Source of the DNA: Streptomyces sp. MUM 2J
Lineage (GTDB): Bacteria > Actinomycetota > Actinomycetes > Streptomycetales > Streptomycetaceae
Length of the DNA: 64,000 nt
Assembly: GCF_022414535.1 (NCBI RefSeq)
Contig: NZ_JADWYM010000028.1
Coordinates: 24,663 to 88,662 of the forward strand
Reading direction: 5' to 3'
Numbering within the stretch: position 1 is the first letter of the stretch; each line of letters starts with the position of its first letter. This document shows positions 8,457 to 16,409 of the stretch, piece after piece. The translations under genes and the position numbers were made by a program. The notes under the pieces were generated by a model. That model worked only from the letters and a program-made list of their open reading frames with translations. It did no database searches and was not told where the DNA came from.

Positions 8457-10169
8457 TCAGCCTGTGGCCGGTGCGTCGATCCGGGCGAGCGTGCCGTCGA
8501 GGTAGGCCGCGCGGGTGGCCCGGCGCTGGATCTTGCCGCTGGAGGTCTTGGGAATGGTGCCGGCACGGACCAGGACGACATCGTGCACGTGCAGGCCGTG
8601 GGCGTCGCCGATCGCGGCACGCACCAGGTCGGTGATCTTCTCGATCTCACCGGCCGCGTCCGGGTCCGCCTCGGCCACGAGCACCGGCTGTTCGCCGCCG
8701 GCAGCGGTGTCTGCGGAGAACGCGGCGGTGCAACCGGGGCGCAGCGCCGGGTGGGCGAGCTCGGCCGCCAGCTCCAGGTCCTGGGGGTAGTGGTTGCGCC
8801 CGTCGATGACCATCAGGTCCTTCAGCCGGCCGGTGACGAAGAGTTCGCCGTCGTGCAGGAAGCCGAGGTCGCCGGTGCGCAGGAAGCGGCCCGTGCGGCC
8901 GGGGAGGGTGGCGCGGAAGGTCTCGCGGGTGGCGAGGGCGTTGCGCCAGTAGCCCTTGGCGACACTCGCGCCGCCGACCCAGATCTCGCCTGTCTCCCCG
9001 TCGGGCAGCTCGGTGCCGTGATCGGGGTCGGCGACGGCGACGGCGACGCCGGGGCCGGGCCGGCCGCAGCCGATGGTCGCGGCGTCCTGCTCACCGAAGG
9101 GGTCGGTGGCGAACCGGGTCGCGGGGGCGGTCTTGGTGCCGCCGGTGACCATGAGGGTGGCCTCGGCCAGGCCGTAGCAGGGGTAGAGGGCTTCGCGGCG
9201 CAGGCCGGCCGGGGCGAAGGTCTCGGTGAAGCGGCGCAGGGTGGCGGCCCGGACGGGTTCGGCGCCGTTGAAGGCGACCCGCCAAGAGCCGAGGTCGAGG
9301 CTGTCGACGAATTCGGGGGTGGCGTGCCTGAGGGCGAGTTCGTAGGCGAAGTTGGGACCGCCGCTGGTGTGTGGGCGGTAGCGGTGGACGGCCGTGAGCC
9401 AGCGCTGCGGCTGCTGGAGGAAGTGGAGTGGGGAGAAGAGGGTGGCGGTGACGCCGAGGTGGACCGTGTTCAGGACCGGGCCGATGAGGCCCATGTCGTG
9501 GTACATCGGCAGCCAGCTGACGAACATCTCACCGTCGTGCTCGGCGATCGCCTCCGGCGTGTGGCCCATGCGGTCGGTGATGACGTGCTGGTTGTCCAGG
9601 AGGTTGCCGTGGGTGACGGCGACGCCCTTGGGAGCCGAGGTGGAGCCGGAGGTGTACTGGAGGAAGGCGACCGTGTCGGCGGTGAGGTCGGGCTCACGCC
9701 AGGCGCCGGCCGCGTCGTCGGGTATGTCCTCGGTGGCGATCCAGGTGAGGCCGGCGGTCTCGGGCAGTTGCTCCGCCATGGCGGCGAGGGAGGCGATCAC
9801 CTCCCGCCCGCCGAGGATCACCTTCGCGTCGGAGTCGGCGATCAGGCGCCGCATCCTGGTCAGTGCACGGTGGTTGTGTGCGCGGCCCTGCGGGGGCACA
9901 CCCGGTACGGCGACGACGCCGGCCGCGAGGCAGCCGAGATAGCCGCAGACGAACTCCAGGCCCGGCGGGTGGAGCAGCAGGGCCCGTGCCCCGGCCGGCA
10001 GTCGGTCCTGGAGCCAGGCGGCGACGGCGCGGGACCGCAGCGCCAGTCGCGCGTAGGACATGTGCTGGATCTCTCCGTCGCTGTCGCCCGTGACGAGGTA
10101 GCGGTAGGCGATGCGATCGGGATGCTCCGAGGCATGTGCGGTCAGCAGATCGATCAGGGATCGAGCCAT
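8457..10169 (-). CDS. Fatty acyl-AMP ligase (FAAL) for PKS loading
   Basis: This 570-residue adenylate-forming enzyme of the ANL superfamily should activate a fatty acid as acyl-AMP and pass it to an acyl carrier protein. The P-loop-like motif YTSGSTSAPKG lies near residue 172, the GGPNFAYELALR stretch typical of FAALs near 265, and the TGDLGFL, GRLKDLMVIDGRNHYPQD and KTSSGKIQRR motifs follow. The NHYPQD signature separates FAALs from acyl-CoA ligases. The start is ATG 10169 with AGGTGAG about 10 nt upstream. The gene ends 149 bp before the PKS on the same strand, and the PKS begins with an ACP. The natural partner is therefore ACP Ser73 of the PKS. Chain length of the substrate cannot be read from the sequence. 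Confidence 0.92.
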   Translation of the reverse strand: MARSLIDLLTAHASEHPDRIAYRYLVTGDSDGEIQHMSYARLALRSRAVAAWLQDRLPAGARALLLHPPGLEFVCGYLGCLAAGVVAVPGVPPQGRAHNHRALTRMRRLIADSDAKVILGGREVIASLAAMAEQLPETAGLTWIATEDIPDDAAGAWREPDLTADTVAFLQYTSGSTSAPKGVAVTHGNLLDNQHVITDRMGHTPEAIAEHDGEMFVSWLPMYHDMGLIGPVLNTVHLGVTATLFSPLHFLQQPQRWLTAVHRYRPHTSGGPNFAYELALRHATPEFVDSLDLGSWRVAFNGAEPVRAATLRRFTETFAPAGLRREALYPCYGLAEATLMVTGGTKTAPATRFATDPFGEQDAATIGCGRPGPGVAVAVADPDHGTELPDGETGEIWVGGASVAKGYWRNALATRETFRATLPGRTGRFLRTGDLGFLHDGELFVTGRLKDLMVIDGRNHYPQDLELAAELAHPALRPGCTAAFSADTAAGGEQPVLVAEADPDAAGEIEKITDLVRAAIGDAHGLHVHDVVLVRAGTIPKTSSGKIQRRATRAAYLDGTLARIDAPATG

Positions 10170-10568
10170 AGGACGAGTCTCACCTGTCTGAATGAGTCAG
10201 CGAGGGAACTGGAGTTCGACATTCATGTCGCGTGGGAGCGTGCACCCCCTCCGCGCCCGGCCCCCTTGCCGGACCGCCCGTCTCGGCGAACCGCCCGGGG
10301 AACTGTGGTGGCACGCATGCCTGTTCCCCGCCCCGCTCGGCTTGCTACCAACGAGTAGAACCCTAGCAAGTCCCTGGGTACGACGCGTCGAGGGCAGGTA
10401 AACCCTGTGTGTCCAAGCGAGTTGACCGGCTGCACGCCCACCGCTCACGGCCGGCCGGGGCTGCCGGAAGACGGGTCGCGGGCCGGCGGCGGGCGGGCGC
10501 GGCGGCTGTGCGCGACTGCCCCGAACCCCCGAACGGCGGAACGGTCCGATCGGTCCTATGGTGCTGTT
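10170..10568. promoter_or_regulatory. Divergent intergenic region with inverted repeat upstream of FAAL
   Basis: This 399-bp gap separates the FAAL gene (minus) from the baeRF3-type gene (plus). It holds a perfect 7-bp inverted repeat, CTTGCTA at 10341-10347 and TAGCAAG at 10364-10370, in a patch richer in A and T than its surroundings, about 170 bp before the FAAL start. It is a plausible operator for the PKS operon. Just before 10569 there is TATGGT at 10557 but no clear ribosome binding site. I see no credible gene in the gap. Confidence 0.45.
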
Positions 10569-11663
10569 ATGGAGCACGCACTCAGTCCCGCGACCCTCGC
10601 CGAGCTGCGCCGTCCGCGGCCCTATCCGGCGGTCTCCGTGCTGACGCCGACACACCGCCGGGCCCCCTTGAACAGCCAGGACCGCGTCCGGCTGCGCAAT
10701 GCCGTGGCCCAGGCCAAGCGGCAGCTGGAGTCCGATCCCGCGGTCACCCGGGAACGCCGGGCGGACGTCGTCCAGGAACTGGACCGTGCTCTGGCCGAGG
10801 TCGATCTGGCCCATGCCGAGGACGGTCTGGTGATCTTCGCCGCCCCGGGCGAGCACCAGGTCTGGTCGCTCACCCGGAGCGTGCCGGAGCGTGTGGTGCT
10901 CTCGGACACCTTCCTCACCCGCAACCTGGTCTCCGCACAGGTCTCCGAGCGGCCCTTCTGGGCCCTGTCGGTCTCCCCCGACCGCGTCACGCTGTGGAGC
11001 GGCGGCGTCGACCGGGTCACGGAGGAGCACGTCGGCGGCTTCCCGCTGACCCGCAGCCGGCAGAACTTCGACGCCGAGCGCCAGGAGCGGATCGGCGACC
11101 AGCCGAGCATCTTCCGCGACGAGAACACCCGGCAGTTCCTGCGGGAGGCCGACGCGGCGATGAACGGCATCCTGCGCGACGACCCCCGCCCGGTGTACGT
11201 CACCGGCGAGCAGGCGGCGCTGTCCCTGCTCGACGAGGTGGGCAGCGTGGCCGGGTACGCGGTGCAGCTCCCGCACGGCGGCCTCGCCCACGGCACGCCG
11301 GAGGCGGTGTGGCAGGCGGTGCACCCCGTGCACGAGGCCGAGCAGCGCAGACAGGCCGCCGAGGTGGCAGGCGAGCTCACCTCCGCCCGCGGGCACCGCA
11401 CGTTCGCGGCCGGCGTCGACGAGGTGTGGCAGAACGCCAGAGAGGGCCGCATCCGGCTGCTCGCGGTGGAGGAGAACTTCAGCATGATCGTCCGCGGTGT
11501 CGGGGACCACCTCGAACCGGCGACGAGCGGGGACCCGGACGCGCGCGAGGACATCGTCGACGAGATCGTCGAGCAGTGCCTGGAGACGGGTGCGCAGGTC
11601 CGGTTCGTACCGGACGGCACCCTGGGCGACGCGACGGGCATCGCGGGCGTCCTGCGCTACTGA
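10569..11663 (+). CDS. baeRF3-family protein (bacterial archaeo-eukaryotic release factor-like)
   Basis: The 364-residue protein begins MEHALSPATLAELRRPRPYP and contains VSVLTPTHR, LWSGGVDRV, PVYVTGEQAAL and a C-terminal FVPDGTLGDATGIAGVLRY. This matches the family built on an eRF1/pelota-like fold that is often mis-annotated as chemotaxis protein. The C-terminal GxxGIAAxLRY-type ending is a family mark. The molecular role is unknown; a ribosome-related function is suggested for the superfamily only by its fold. No Shine-Dalgarno sequence precedes ATG 10569, and TATGGT lies 7 nt upstream of it, so a leaderless transcript is possible. The gene is divergent from the FAAL. Confidence 0.8.
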   Translation: MEHALSPATLAELRRPRPYPAVSVLTPTHRRAPLNSQDRVRLRNAVAQAKRQLESDPAVTRERRADVVQELDRALAEVDLAHAEDGLVIFAAPGEHQVWSLTRSVPERVVLSDTFLTRNLVSAQVSERPFWALSVSPDRVTLWSGGVDRVTEEHVGGFPLTRSRQNFDAERQERIGDQPSIFRDENTRQFLREADAAMNGILRDDPRPVYVTGEQAALSLLDEVGSVAGYAVQLPHGGLAHGTPEAVWQAVHPVHEAEQRRQAAEVAGELTSARGHRTFAAGVDEVWQNAREGRIRLLAVEENFSMIVRGVGDHLEPATSGDPDAREDIVDEIVEQCLETGAQVRFVPDGTLGDATGIAGVLRY

Positions 11664-11812
11664 ACGAGGGGGTGCGACGCTCCCCTCCCGGCGCCCCCGG
11701 AACCCGGTGGTCGTACAGTCGTGCGAGCCGCACCTCCCCGTCCCGACCCGGCAGCAGCCGGGCGGGGCGCGGCCGGGGGTGCGCGCGAGACCGGGGAAGG
11801 GGCCGACGGAGC

Positions 11813-12829
11813 GTGTCCGAACTGCTGGGGGTGGCCGTGCTGGGCGCCGGCCACATGGGCGCCGATCACATACGCCGTCTGGACCGCGGTGTGAGCGGGG
11901 CGCGGGTCGCCGCGGTCGCCGACCCCGACACCCGCCGCGCCGAGGAGGCGGTGGCCGGGATCGAGGGGGTCCGGGTACACGAAGAGGCGGAGGCCGCGCT
12001 CGACGCCCCGGGCGTGGACGCCGTCCTCGTCGCCTCGCCCGGCCCGGAGCACGAGGAGGCGCTGCTCGCGTCCTTCGCGCGCGGGCTGCCGGTGCTCTGC
12101 GAGAAGCCGATGGTGCCGGACTCCGCGGGCGCCTGGCGGGTGGTGGAGGCGGAGGCACGGCTCGGGCGGCGGCTGGCACAGGTCGGTTTCATGCGCCGGT
12201 ACGACGCCGAGTACCTGCGGCTGAAGGCCCTGCTGGACAGCGGTCGGCTGGGACGCCCGCTGATGCTGCACTGCACGCACCGCAACGTCTCCTCGCCACC
12301 CGGGTTCACCAGCTCGATGCTGGTCGACAGCTCCCTCTCGCACGAGATCGACGCGGCCCGCTGGCTGCTCGACCAGGAGCTGACCGCGGTGACGGTGCTG
12401 CGCCCGCGCCCCTCGGCAACCGCCCCGCAGGGACTGGTCGACCCGCAGTTCGTGCTGCTCGAGTCCGAGCAGGGCGCCCTGGTCGACGTCGAGGTGTTCG
12501 TCAACTGCGGCTTCGGCTACCAGGTGCGCTGCGAGGCGGTGGGCGAGTCCGGCTCCGCACGCATCGGCGAGGACCGGGGCATGCAGGTGACCGGTGGCGG
12601 CGACACCCGCCTGGAGGTCCCGCAGGACTACCTCGTCCGCTTCGCCGACGCCTACGACCGCCAGGTCCGGGCCTGGGTCGACGCCACCCGGTCCGGCGGC
12701 GTCACCGGGCCCTCGGCCTGGGACGGCTACGCCGCCGCGGCGGTCGCCGAGGCCGGGGTGCGGTCACTGGAGGGCGGCGGGCGGACACCGGTCGTCCTGG
12801 CCCCGCGCCCACAGCTCCATGCCACCTGA
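11813..12829 (+). CDS. Gfo/Idh/MocA oxidoreductase, inositol 2-dehydrogenase-like
   Basis: This is a 338-residue NAD(P)-dependent oxidoreductase. The Rossmann motif GAGHMGADH lies at the N-terminus, the family signature CEKPM near residue 100, GFMRRYDAEY near 125, and HEIDAARWLL near 178. In the family the last supplies the catalytic His and Asp. GFMRRYD and HEID resemble myo-inositol 2-dehydrogenases (IolG), but substrate is not fixed by motifs. The start is GTG 11813, chosen because the Rossmann strand begins six residues later. The GGAG at 11808 is close to it and GGAAGGGG lies further upstream. No inositol catabolic gene is nearby. Confidence 0.85.
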   Translation: MSELLGVAVLGAGHMGADHIRRLDRGVSGARVAAVADPDTRRAEEAVAGIEGVRVHEEAEAALDAPGVDAVLVASPGPEHEEALLASFARGLPVLCEKPMVPDSAGAWRVVEAEARLGRRLAQVGFMRRYDAEYLRLKALLDSGRLGRPLMLHCTHRNVSSPPGFTSSMLVDSSLSHEIDAARWLLDQELTAVTVLRPRPSATAPQGLVDPQFVLLESEQGALVDVEVFVNCGFGYQVRCEAVGESGSARIGEDRGMQVTGGGDTRLEVPQDYLVRFADAYDRQVRAWVDATRSGGVTGPSAWDGYAAAAVAEAGVRSLEGGGRTPVVLAPRPQLHAT

Positions 12830-12841
12830 ACACGCGACCGA

Positions 12842-12865
12842 CGAACGCTCGATCGAGTGTGTTCG
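12842..12865 (+). terminator. Possible hairpin terminator after the oxidoreductase
   Basis: CGAAC at 12842-12846 pairs with GTTCG at 12861-12865 around the perfect palindrome CTCGATCGAG (12848-12857). It lies 12 bases past the oxidoreductase stop. There is no T-tract, as is common in Streptomyces. Confidence 0.35.
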
Positions 12866-12883
12866 CGAGGCATCCGACGACCC

Positions 12884-12909
12884 GTCATATTCCTTACGTA
12901 GGATATGAC
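12884..12909. promoter_or_regulatory. 26-bp near-perfect palindrome upstream of the PAS-phosphatase gene
   Basis: GTCATAT (12884-12890) and ATATGAC (12903-12909) are perfect 7-bp arms. Between them TCC and GG continue the symmetry, and TACGTA sits in the core. The element stands out as AT-rich in this genome. It lies 184 bp upstream of the PAS-SpoIIE start, so it is a good candidate operator. The regulator is unknown. Confidence 0.5.
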
Positions 12910-13093
12910 TTGAGGCCCACGACAGCCCCAGCCGGAAGCCCGGCGCACCCGGTCCACGAAGACTCTGACATATGCCAGACGCATCACCGGATCGTGTGTC
13001 GCCAAATCCCTTACACGGCATCGCGGGCTGTGCAACAGTCGTAACGGTCCACTCGTCGGCCCTGGCCGTACCGTCCCCGCATCGGAGTGCGTC

Positions 13094-14509
13094 ATGCCGT
13101 CCCATCTCTCTGCGGACCGCCCAGCCGCCCAGCCGCCCGGTCGCGGCTCGGTGGACGCGCTGATATCGCAGACACGACGGCTCAAAGGCGACGTCGACGC
13201 CGTACGGCGGGACGCGCGCAGTGACGGCTCGGACCCGCGCGAACGGTGGCAGCGCGCACTCTACGACCTGGCCCTGCACCAACTGCAGGATCTCGACACG
13301 CACTTGGCGCAACTGCAGGAGGGGCCACCGCCCGATGCCGCCCCCGGCCTCGATCCGGGCCCCGCGGCACCGCCGCCCGAGGGACTGCTGAGCCGGGTCG
13401 GCAGTGCCGAGTGGAACCTGCTCACCGACGAGGCCACCTGGTCCGGCGAGTTGTACCGCATCCTCGGCCGCTCACCGGCGACACCCCCGCTCACCCTGGA
13501 CGAGCTGCCGTCGCTGGTGCTCGACGAGGACCGGCCGAAGCTGGCCGCGATGGTCACCGACTGCCTGATCGACGCCAAGCCGATCGACGGGGAGTTCCGT
13601 ATCGTCCGTCCGGACGGTGGGACTCGCACCGTGCACATGATGGGCGAGCCCGTGCTGGACGCCGACGGCGGCACCACCTCCATGTGGGCCGTGCTGCGCG
13701 ACGTCAGCGAACTGCGGCGCAGCCGGCGGGCGGTGACCGAGATGTGCGACTCGCTCCGGGGCCACCGGCACCGCACGCGGACGGAGCAGGGCGTGGCGGC
13801 CGAGTTCCAGGAGGCGGTACCGCCCCCCCGGCACGGCTCCCTGCGGATCCCGCGCCCGGGCCCGGGCGCCCTCGATCTCGCCGCCCACTACCTGCCCGCC
13901 TCCACGGACACGCCGACCGGCGGGGACTGGTACGACGCGCTGGAGGTGACCGGCGGCGAGACCCTGCTCAGCGTCGGTGACCTGGCCGGTCACGGCCCTG
14001 CCGCGACCTCGAACACGGCGTCGCTGCTGGGTGCGGTCCGCGGTATGGCGATGACCGGCACCCAGCCGGGCCCGCTGATGGCCCTGCTCAACCAGTTACT
14101 GGACGCCACCGCGCAGCCGACCCTGGGCAGCGCGCTGTGCTGTCGCTACCGGCCGGCCACCCGCACGCTGGTGTGGGCGCAGGCCGGACACCCCGGTCCG
14201 CTGCTCTTCCGCGGCGGGACGGGGCGCCGGCTGGAGGCGCCGGACGGCGTCCTGCTCGGCGCGACGCCCGGCGCCTCCTACGGCCAGGCCGAGGTGCTGC
14301 TTCGGCCCGGCGATCTGCTTCTCCTGCACACCGACGGGCTGGTGCCGCGCCACGGCCCTGCGACCGCGGGGCCCCGTCTCCTGGACCTGGCGCCCCGGCT
14401 GGCCGGGGCACGCACCGCGCAGGACTGCGTCCGCGTGGTGGTCGAGGAGTTCGGCACGGGTGAACGGGAGGACGACGCCTGCGTGCTGGCGGCGAGGGTG
14501 ACACCGTGA
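13094..14509 (+). CDS. PAS-domain SpoIIE-type (PP2C) serine phosphatase
   Basis: This 471-residue signalling protein probably dephosphorylates an anti-anti-sigma factor or similar Ser/Thr-phosphorylated partner. A short N-terminal helical region precedes a PAS domain (about residues 98-212: EWNLLTDEATWSGELYRILG, then FRIVRPDGGTRTVHMMGEPV). A SpoIIE/PP2C domain follows (about 240-470) with GGDWYDA, VGDLAGHGPAA, AGHPGPLLF, LLLLHTDGLV and EREDDACVLAARV, which supply the metal-binding Asp residues. ATG 13094 has GGAG 7 nt upstream. A TTA leucine codon at 14096-14098 (residue 335) suggests dependence on the bldA tRNA. A 26-bp palindrome lies in the leader. Confidence 0.92.
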   Translation: MPSHLSADRPAAQPPGRGSVDALISQTRRLKGDVDAVRRDARSDGSDPRERWQRALYDLALHQLQDLDTHLAQLQEGPPPDAAPGLDPGPAAPPPEGLLSRVGSAEWNLLTDEATWSGELYRILGRSPATPPLTLDELPSLVLDEDRPKLAAMVTDCLIDAKPIDGEFRIVRPDGGTRTVHMMGEPVLDADGGTTSMWAVLRDVSELRRSRRAVTEMCDSLRGHRHRTRTEQGVAAEFQEAVPPPRHGSLRIPRPGPGALDLAAHYLPASTDTPTGGDWYDALEVTGGETLLSVGDLAGHGPAATSNTASLLGAVRGMAMTGTQPGPLMALLNQLLDATAQPTLGSALCCRYRPATRTLVWAQAGHPGPLLFRGGTGRRLEAPDGVLLGATPGASYGQAEVLLRPGDLLLLHTDGLVPRHGPATAGPRLLDLAPRLAGARTAQDCVRVVVEEFGTGEREDDACVLAARVTP

Positions 14510-14547
14510 TCTACTGAGTGCGCGCGGTGATCTGCCGAGTGCGCGGG
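14506..14547. repeat. 21-bp tandem duplication across the phosphatase stop codon
   Basis: The 21-bp unit at 14506-14526 is repeated at 14527-14547 with 18 of 21 bases identical. The first copy contains the stop codon of the PAS-phosphatase gene. The rest of the gap to 14667, before the convergent nsdB stop, has no gene. Confidence 0.6.
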
Positions 14548-14667
14548 CCTCGTCGCCCGTGCGCTCGCTGTGCCGTGCGTACCTCGGCTGTGTACTCGCG
14601 GTGCCGTGCCTCCGCCGCCGATGCGGTAGCGGTGCTCTTCTCCGTCTGTGCGTCCGCCGGTGCGTTC

Positions 14668-16167
14668 CTATGCCTGCGTGCTCGCGGTGCCGCCGCGGCC
14701 TCCCCTCCCCTTGGGCAGCGCCTGCATGATCTCCTCACGCAACTGCTGGATCCTCGGGTAGCCGGCGTACTCGACGGTGAGGCGGTACATCTGGCGGAGC
14801 CGGTCCCAGGTGCGGCGGGAGGAGTTCGCCCCCATCGACATCAGCGCCAACCGAGCGTACCGGTCCGCCTGTTCGGGGTCGTCGGCGATGAAACAGGCGG
14901 AGGCCATGGAGAGATGGTCGAAGATCTTCGACCGCTCCCGCCCGTCGATGCGCAGCGCCAGCGCCTTCTCCGCGTAGTACTGCGCGTGTGCGGCGGCGCC
15001 CGGTTCGAACTCCGCCAGGGTGCGGTAGGCCAGGGCCTGCATGCCGTACAGATCCTCGTCCTTGAAGGTCTGCATCCAGTCCGGCGGTTCGAGGTCGTTG
15101 CGGTCGGAGACGAAGAGGTCCTCCGCCTGTCCCAGGGTGCGGCGCATCGCCTGGCCCTTGCCCATCGACGCCTGCGCCCAGGCCTCGATGGTGTGGAACA
15201 TCGCCCGGGTGCGCGGCAGCACCTGCTCGCCCGAGCCGGAGTGGGCGAGCTTCATCAGGTCCAACGCCTCGTCGGGCCGGCCCAGATGCACCATCTGGCG
15301 GGCTGCGCGGGAGAGGGCCTCGCCGGCGCGGGGCCGGTCACCGCCCTCCCGCGCGGCGTGGGCGGCGATGACGAAGTACTTCTGGGCCGTGGGTTCGAGA
15401 CCGACGTCGTGGGACATCCAGCCCGCGAGGACGGCGAGGTTGGCGGCGACGCCCCACAGGCGCCGCTGGAGATGGGGAGGGTGCCGGTAGGCGAGCATGC
15501 CGCCCACCTCGTTGAGCTGTCCCACCACCGCCTTGCGCTGCAGCCCGCCGCCGCGGGCCGCGTCCCAGGCGCGGAACACCTCGACGGAGCGCTCCAGTTC
15601 CTCGATCTCCTCGTACCCGATGGGGGCGGCCTCGTAGCGGTCGAACCCGGCGGGGTCGGCATGGAGGGGACGGTCGGTGACGGGGGCGTCGGCGGTCAGG
15701 GCAGGATCGGTGTGGAGCCAGTCGTACATGGCGCTGCTGAGTGCGGAGCCCGCGGCGAGCGCGGCACCCGCGCCCACCAAGCCGCGTCGGTTGAGCATGA
15801 GGTCCATTCCCGTGAATTCGGTGAGGACCGCGGCAGTCCGCTCGGGCGCCCACGGCATGCCGTCGGGATGCTCCATGCTCCCGCCGCCCTGCCGTTTCCC
15901 CGCACGCCCGCGCCGCACCAGACCGAGGTCCTCGATGGTCACGACACGGCCGAGACGCTCGGTGAACAGGGCCGCCAGCACCCGCGGCACCGGATCGCGC
16001 GGGATCTCTCCCATGTCGATCCACCGCCGCACCCGTGAGGTGTCGGTCGACAGCTGGGGGTGGCCCATGGCCGCCGCCTGCTTGTTGACCAGTCTCGCGA
16101 GTTCTCCCTTGGACCAGCCGGCCAGGCCGAACAGGTCCGCAAGGCGGGTGTTGGGTTGTCCGCTCAC
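14668..16167 (-). CDS. nsdB: NsdB-like regulator of differentiation and antibiotic production
   Basis: The 499-residue protein starts at GTG 16167 behind a GGGGG ribosome binding site. Its N-terminus (SGQPNTRLADLFGLAGWSKG, then RRWIDMGEIPRDPVPRVLAA) matches the NsdA/NsdB family, in which this part resembles a DNA-binding helix-turn-helix and the rest is TPR-like. The motif LTEFTGMDLMLNRRGLVGAG near residue 120 and the helical repeats from about 190 to 470 agree. In Streptomyces coelicolor nsdA and nsdB act negatively on differentiation or antibiotic production. The text is closer to NsdB than to NsdA as I recall them, so the symbol is given with reserve. It is convergent with the PAS-phosphatase gene. 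Confidence 0.7.
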   Translation of the reverse strand: MSGQPNTRLADLFGLAGWSKGELARLVNKQAAAMGHPQLSTDTSRVRRWIDMGEIPRDPVPRVLAALFTERLGRVVTIEDLGLVRRGRAGKRQGGGSMEHPDGMPWAPERTAAVLTEFTGMDLMLNRRGLVGAGAALAAGSALSSAMYDWLHTDPALTADAPVTDRPLHADPAGFDRYEAAPIGYEEIEELERSVEVFRAWDAARGGGLQRKAVVGQLNEVGGMLAYRHPPHLQRRLWGVAANLAVLAGWMSHDVGLEPTAQKYFVIAAHAAREGGDRPRAGEALSRAARQMVHLGRPDEALDLMKLAHSGSGEQVLPRTRAMFHTIEAWAQASMGKGQAMRRTLGQAEDLFVSDRNDLEPPDWMQTFKDEDLYGMQALAYRTLAEFEPGAAAHAQYYAEKALALRIDGRERSKIFDHLSMASACFIADDPEQADRYARLALMSMGANSSRRTWDRLRQMYRLTVEYAGYPRIQQLREEIMQALPKGRGGRGGTASTQA

Positions 16168-16230
16168 GTCAAGCCCCCAGGTTCTCGGCTGAGTTGACAC
16201 TAGCCCGGGGTAAGTTGCCGGGCGACTATT

Positions 16231-16260
16231 CGCCAGGGTTCGCCAGGGTGCGCCAGATGG
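16231..16260. repeat. Three tandem 10-bp repeats upstream of nsdB and the APH-like gene
   Basis: CGCCAGGGTT, CGCCAGGGTG and CGCCAGATGG occur head to tail in the divergent promoter region of nsdB and the phosphotransferase gene. The spacing of one helical turn suggests cooperative binding by a regulator. Immediately after is GCCACCGGGCACCGGG (16264), a motif that returns at 17731. Confidence 0.5.
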
Positions 16261-16409
16261 TGTGCCACCGGGCACCGGGTGTCAGGTAGGAGTGCGCCAC
16301 CCCGACCCGGCCGCCGCCCGATCCGACGGGCGCACTCCCCAGGGTGCACCCGGCGGCCGGGCCGGGGCAGCGTTTCGACGTCCGGCACACGAAGGGATCT
16401 GTCTCGCCC

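Noticed and set aside
10407..10568. N-terminal extension of the baeRF3-type gene
   Set aside because: The extended frame reads as low-quality Pro/Arg-rich text and the family begins at the ATG at 10569.
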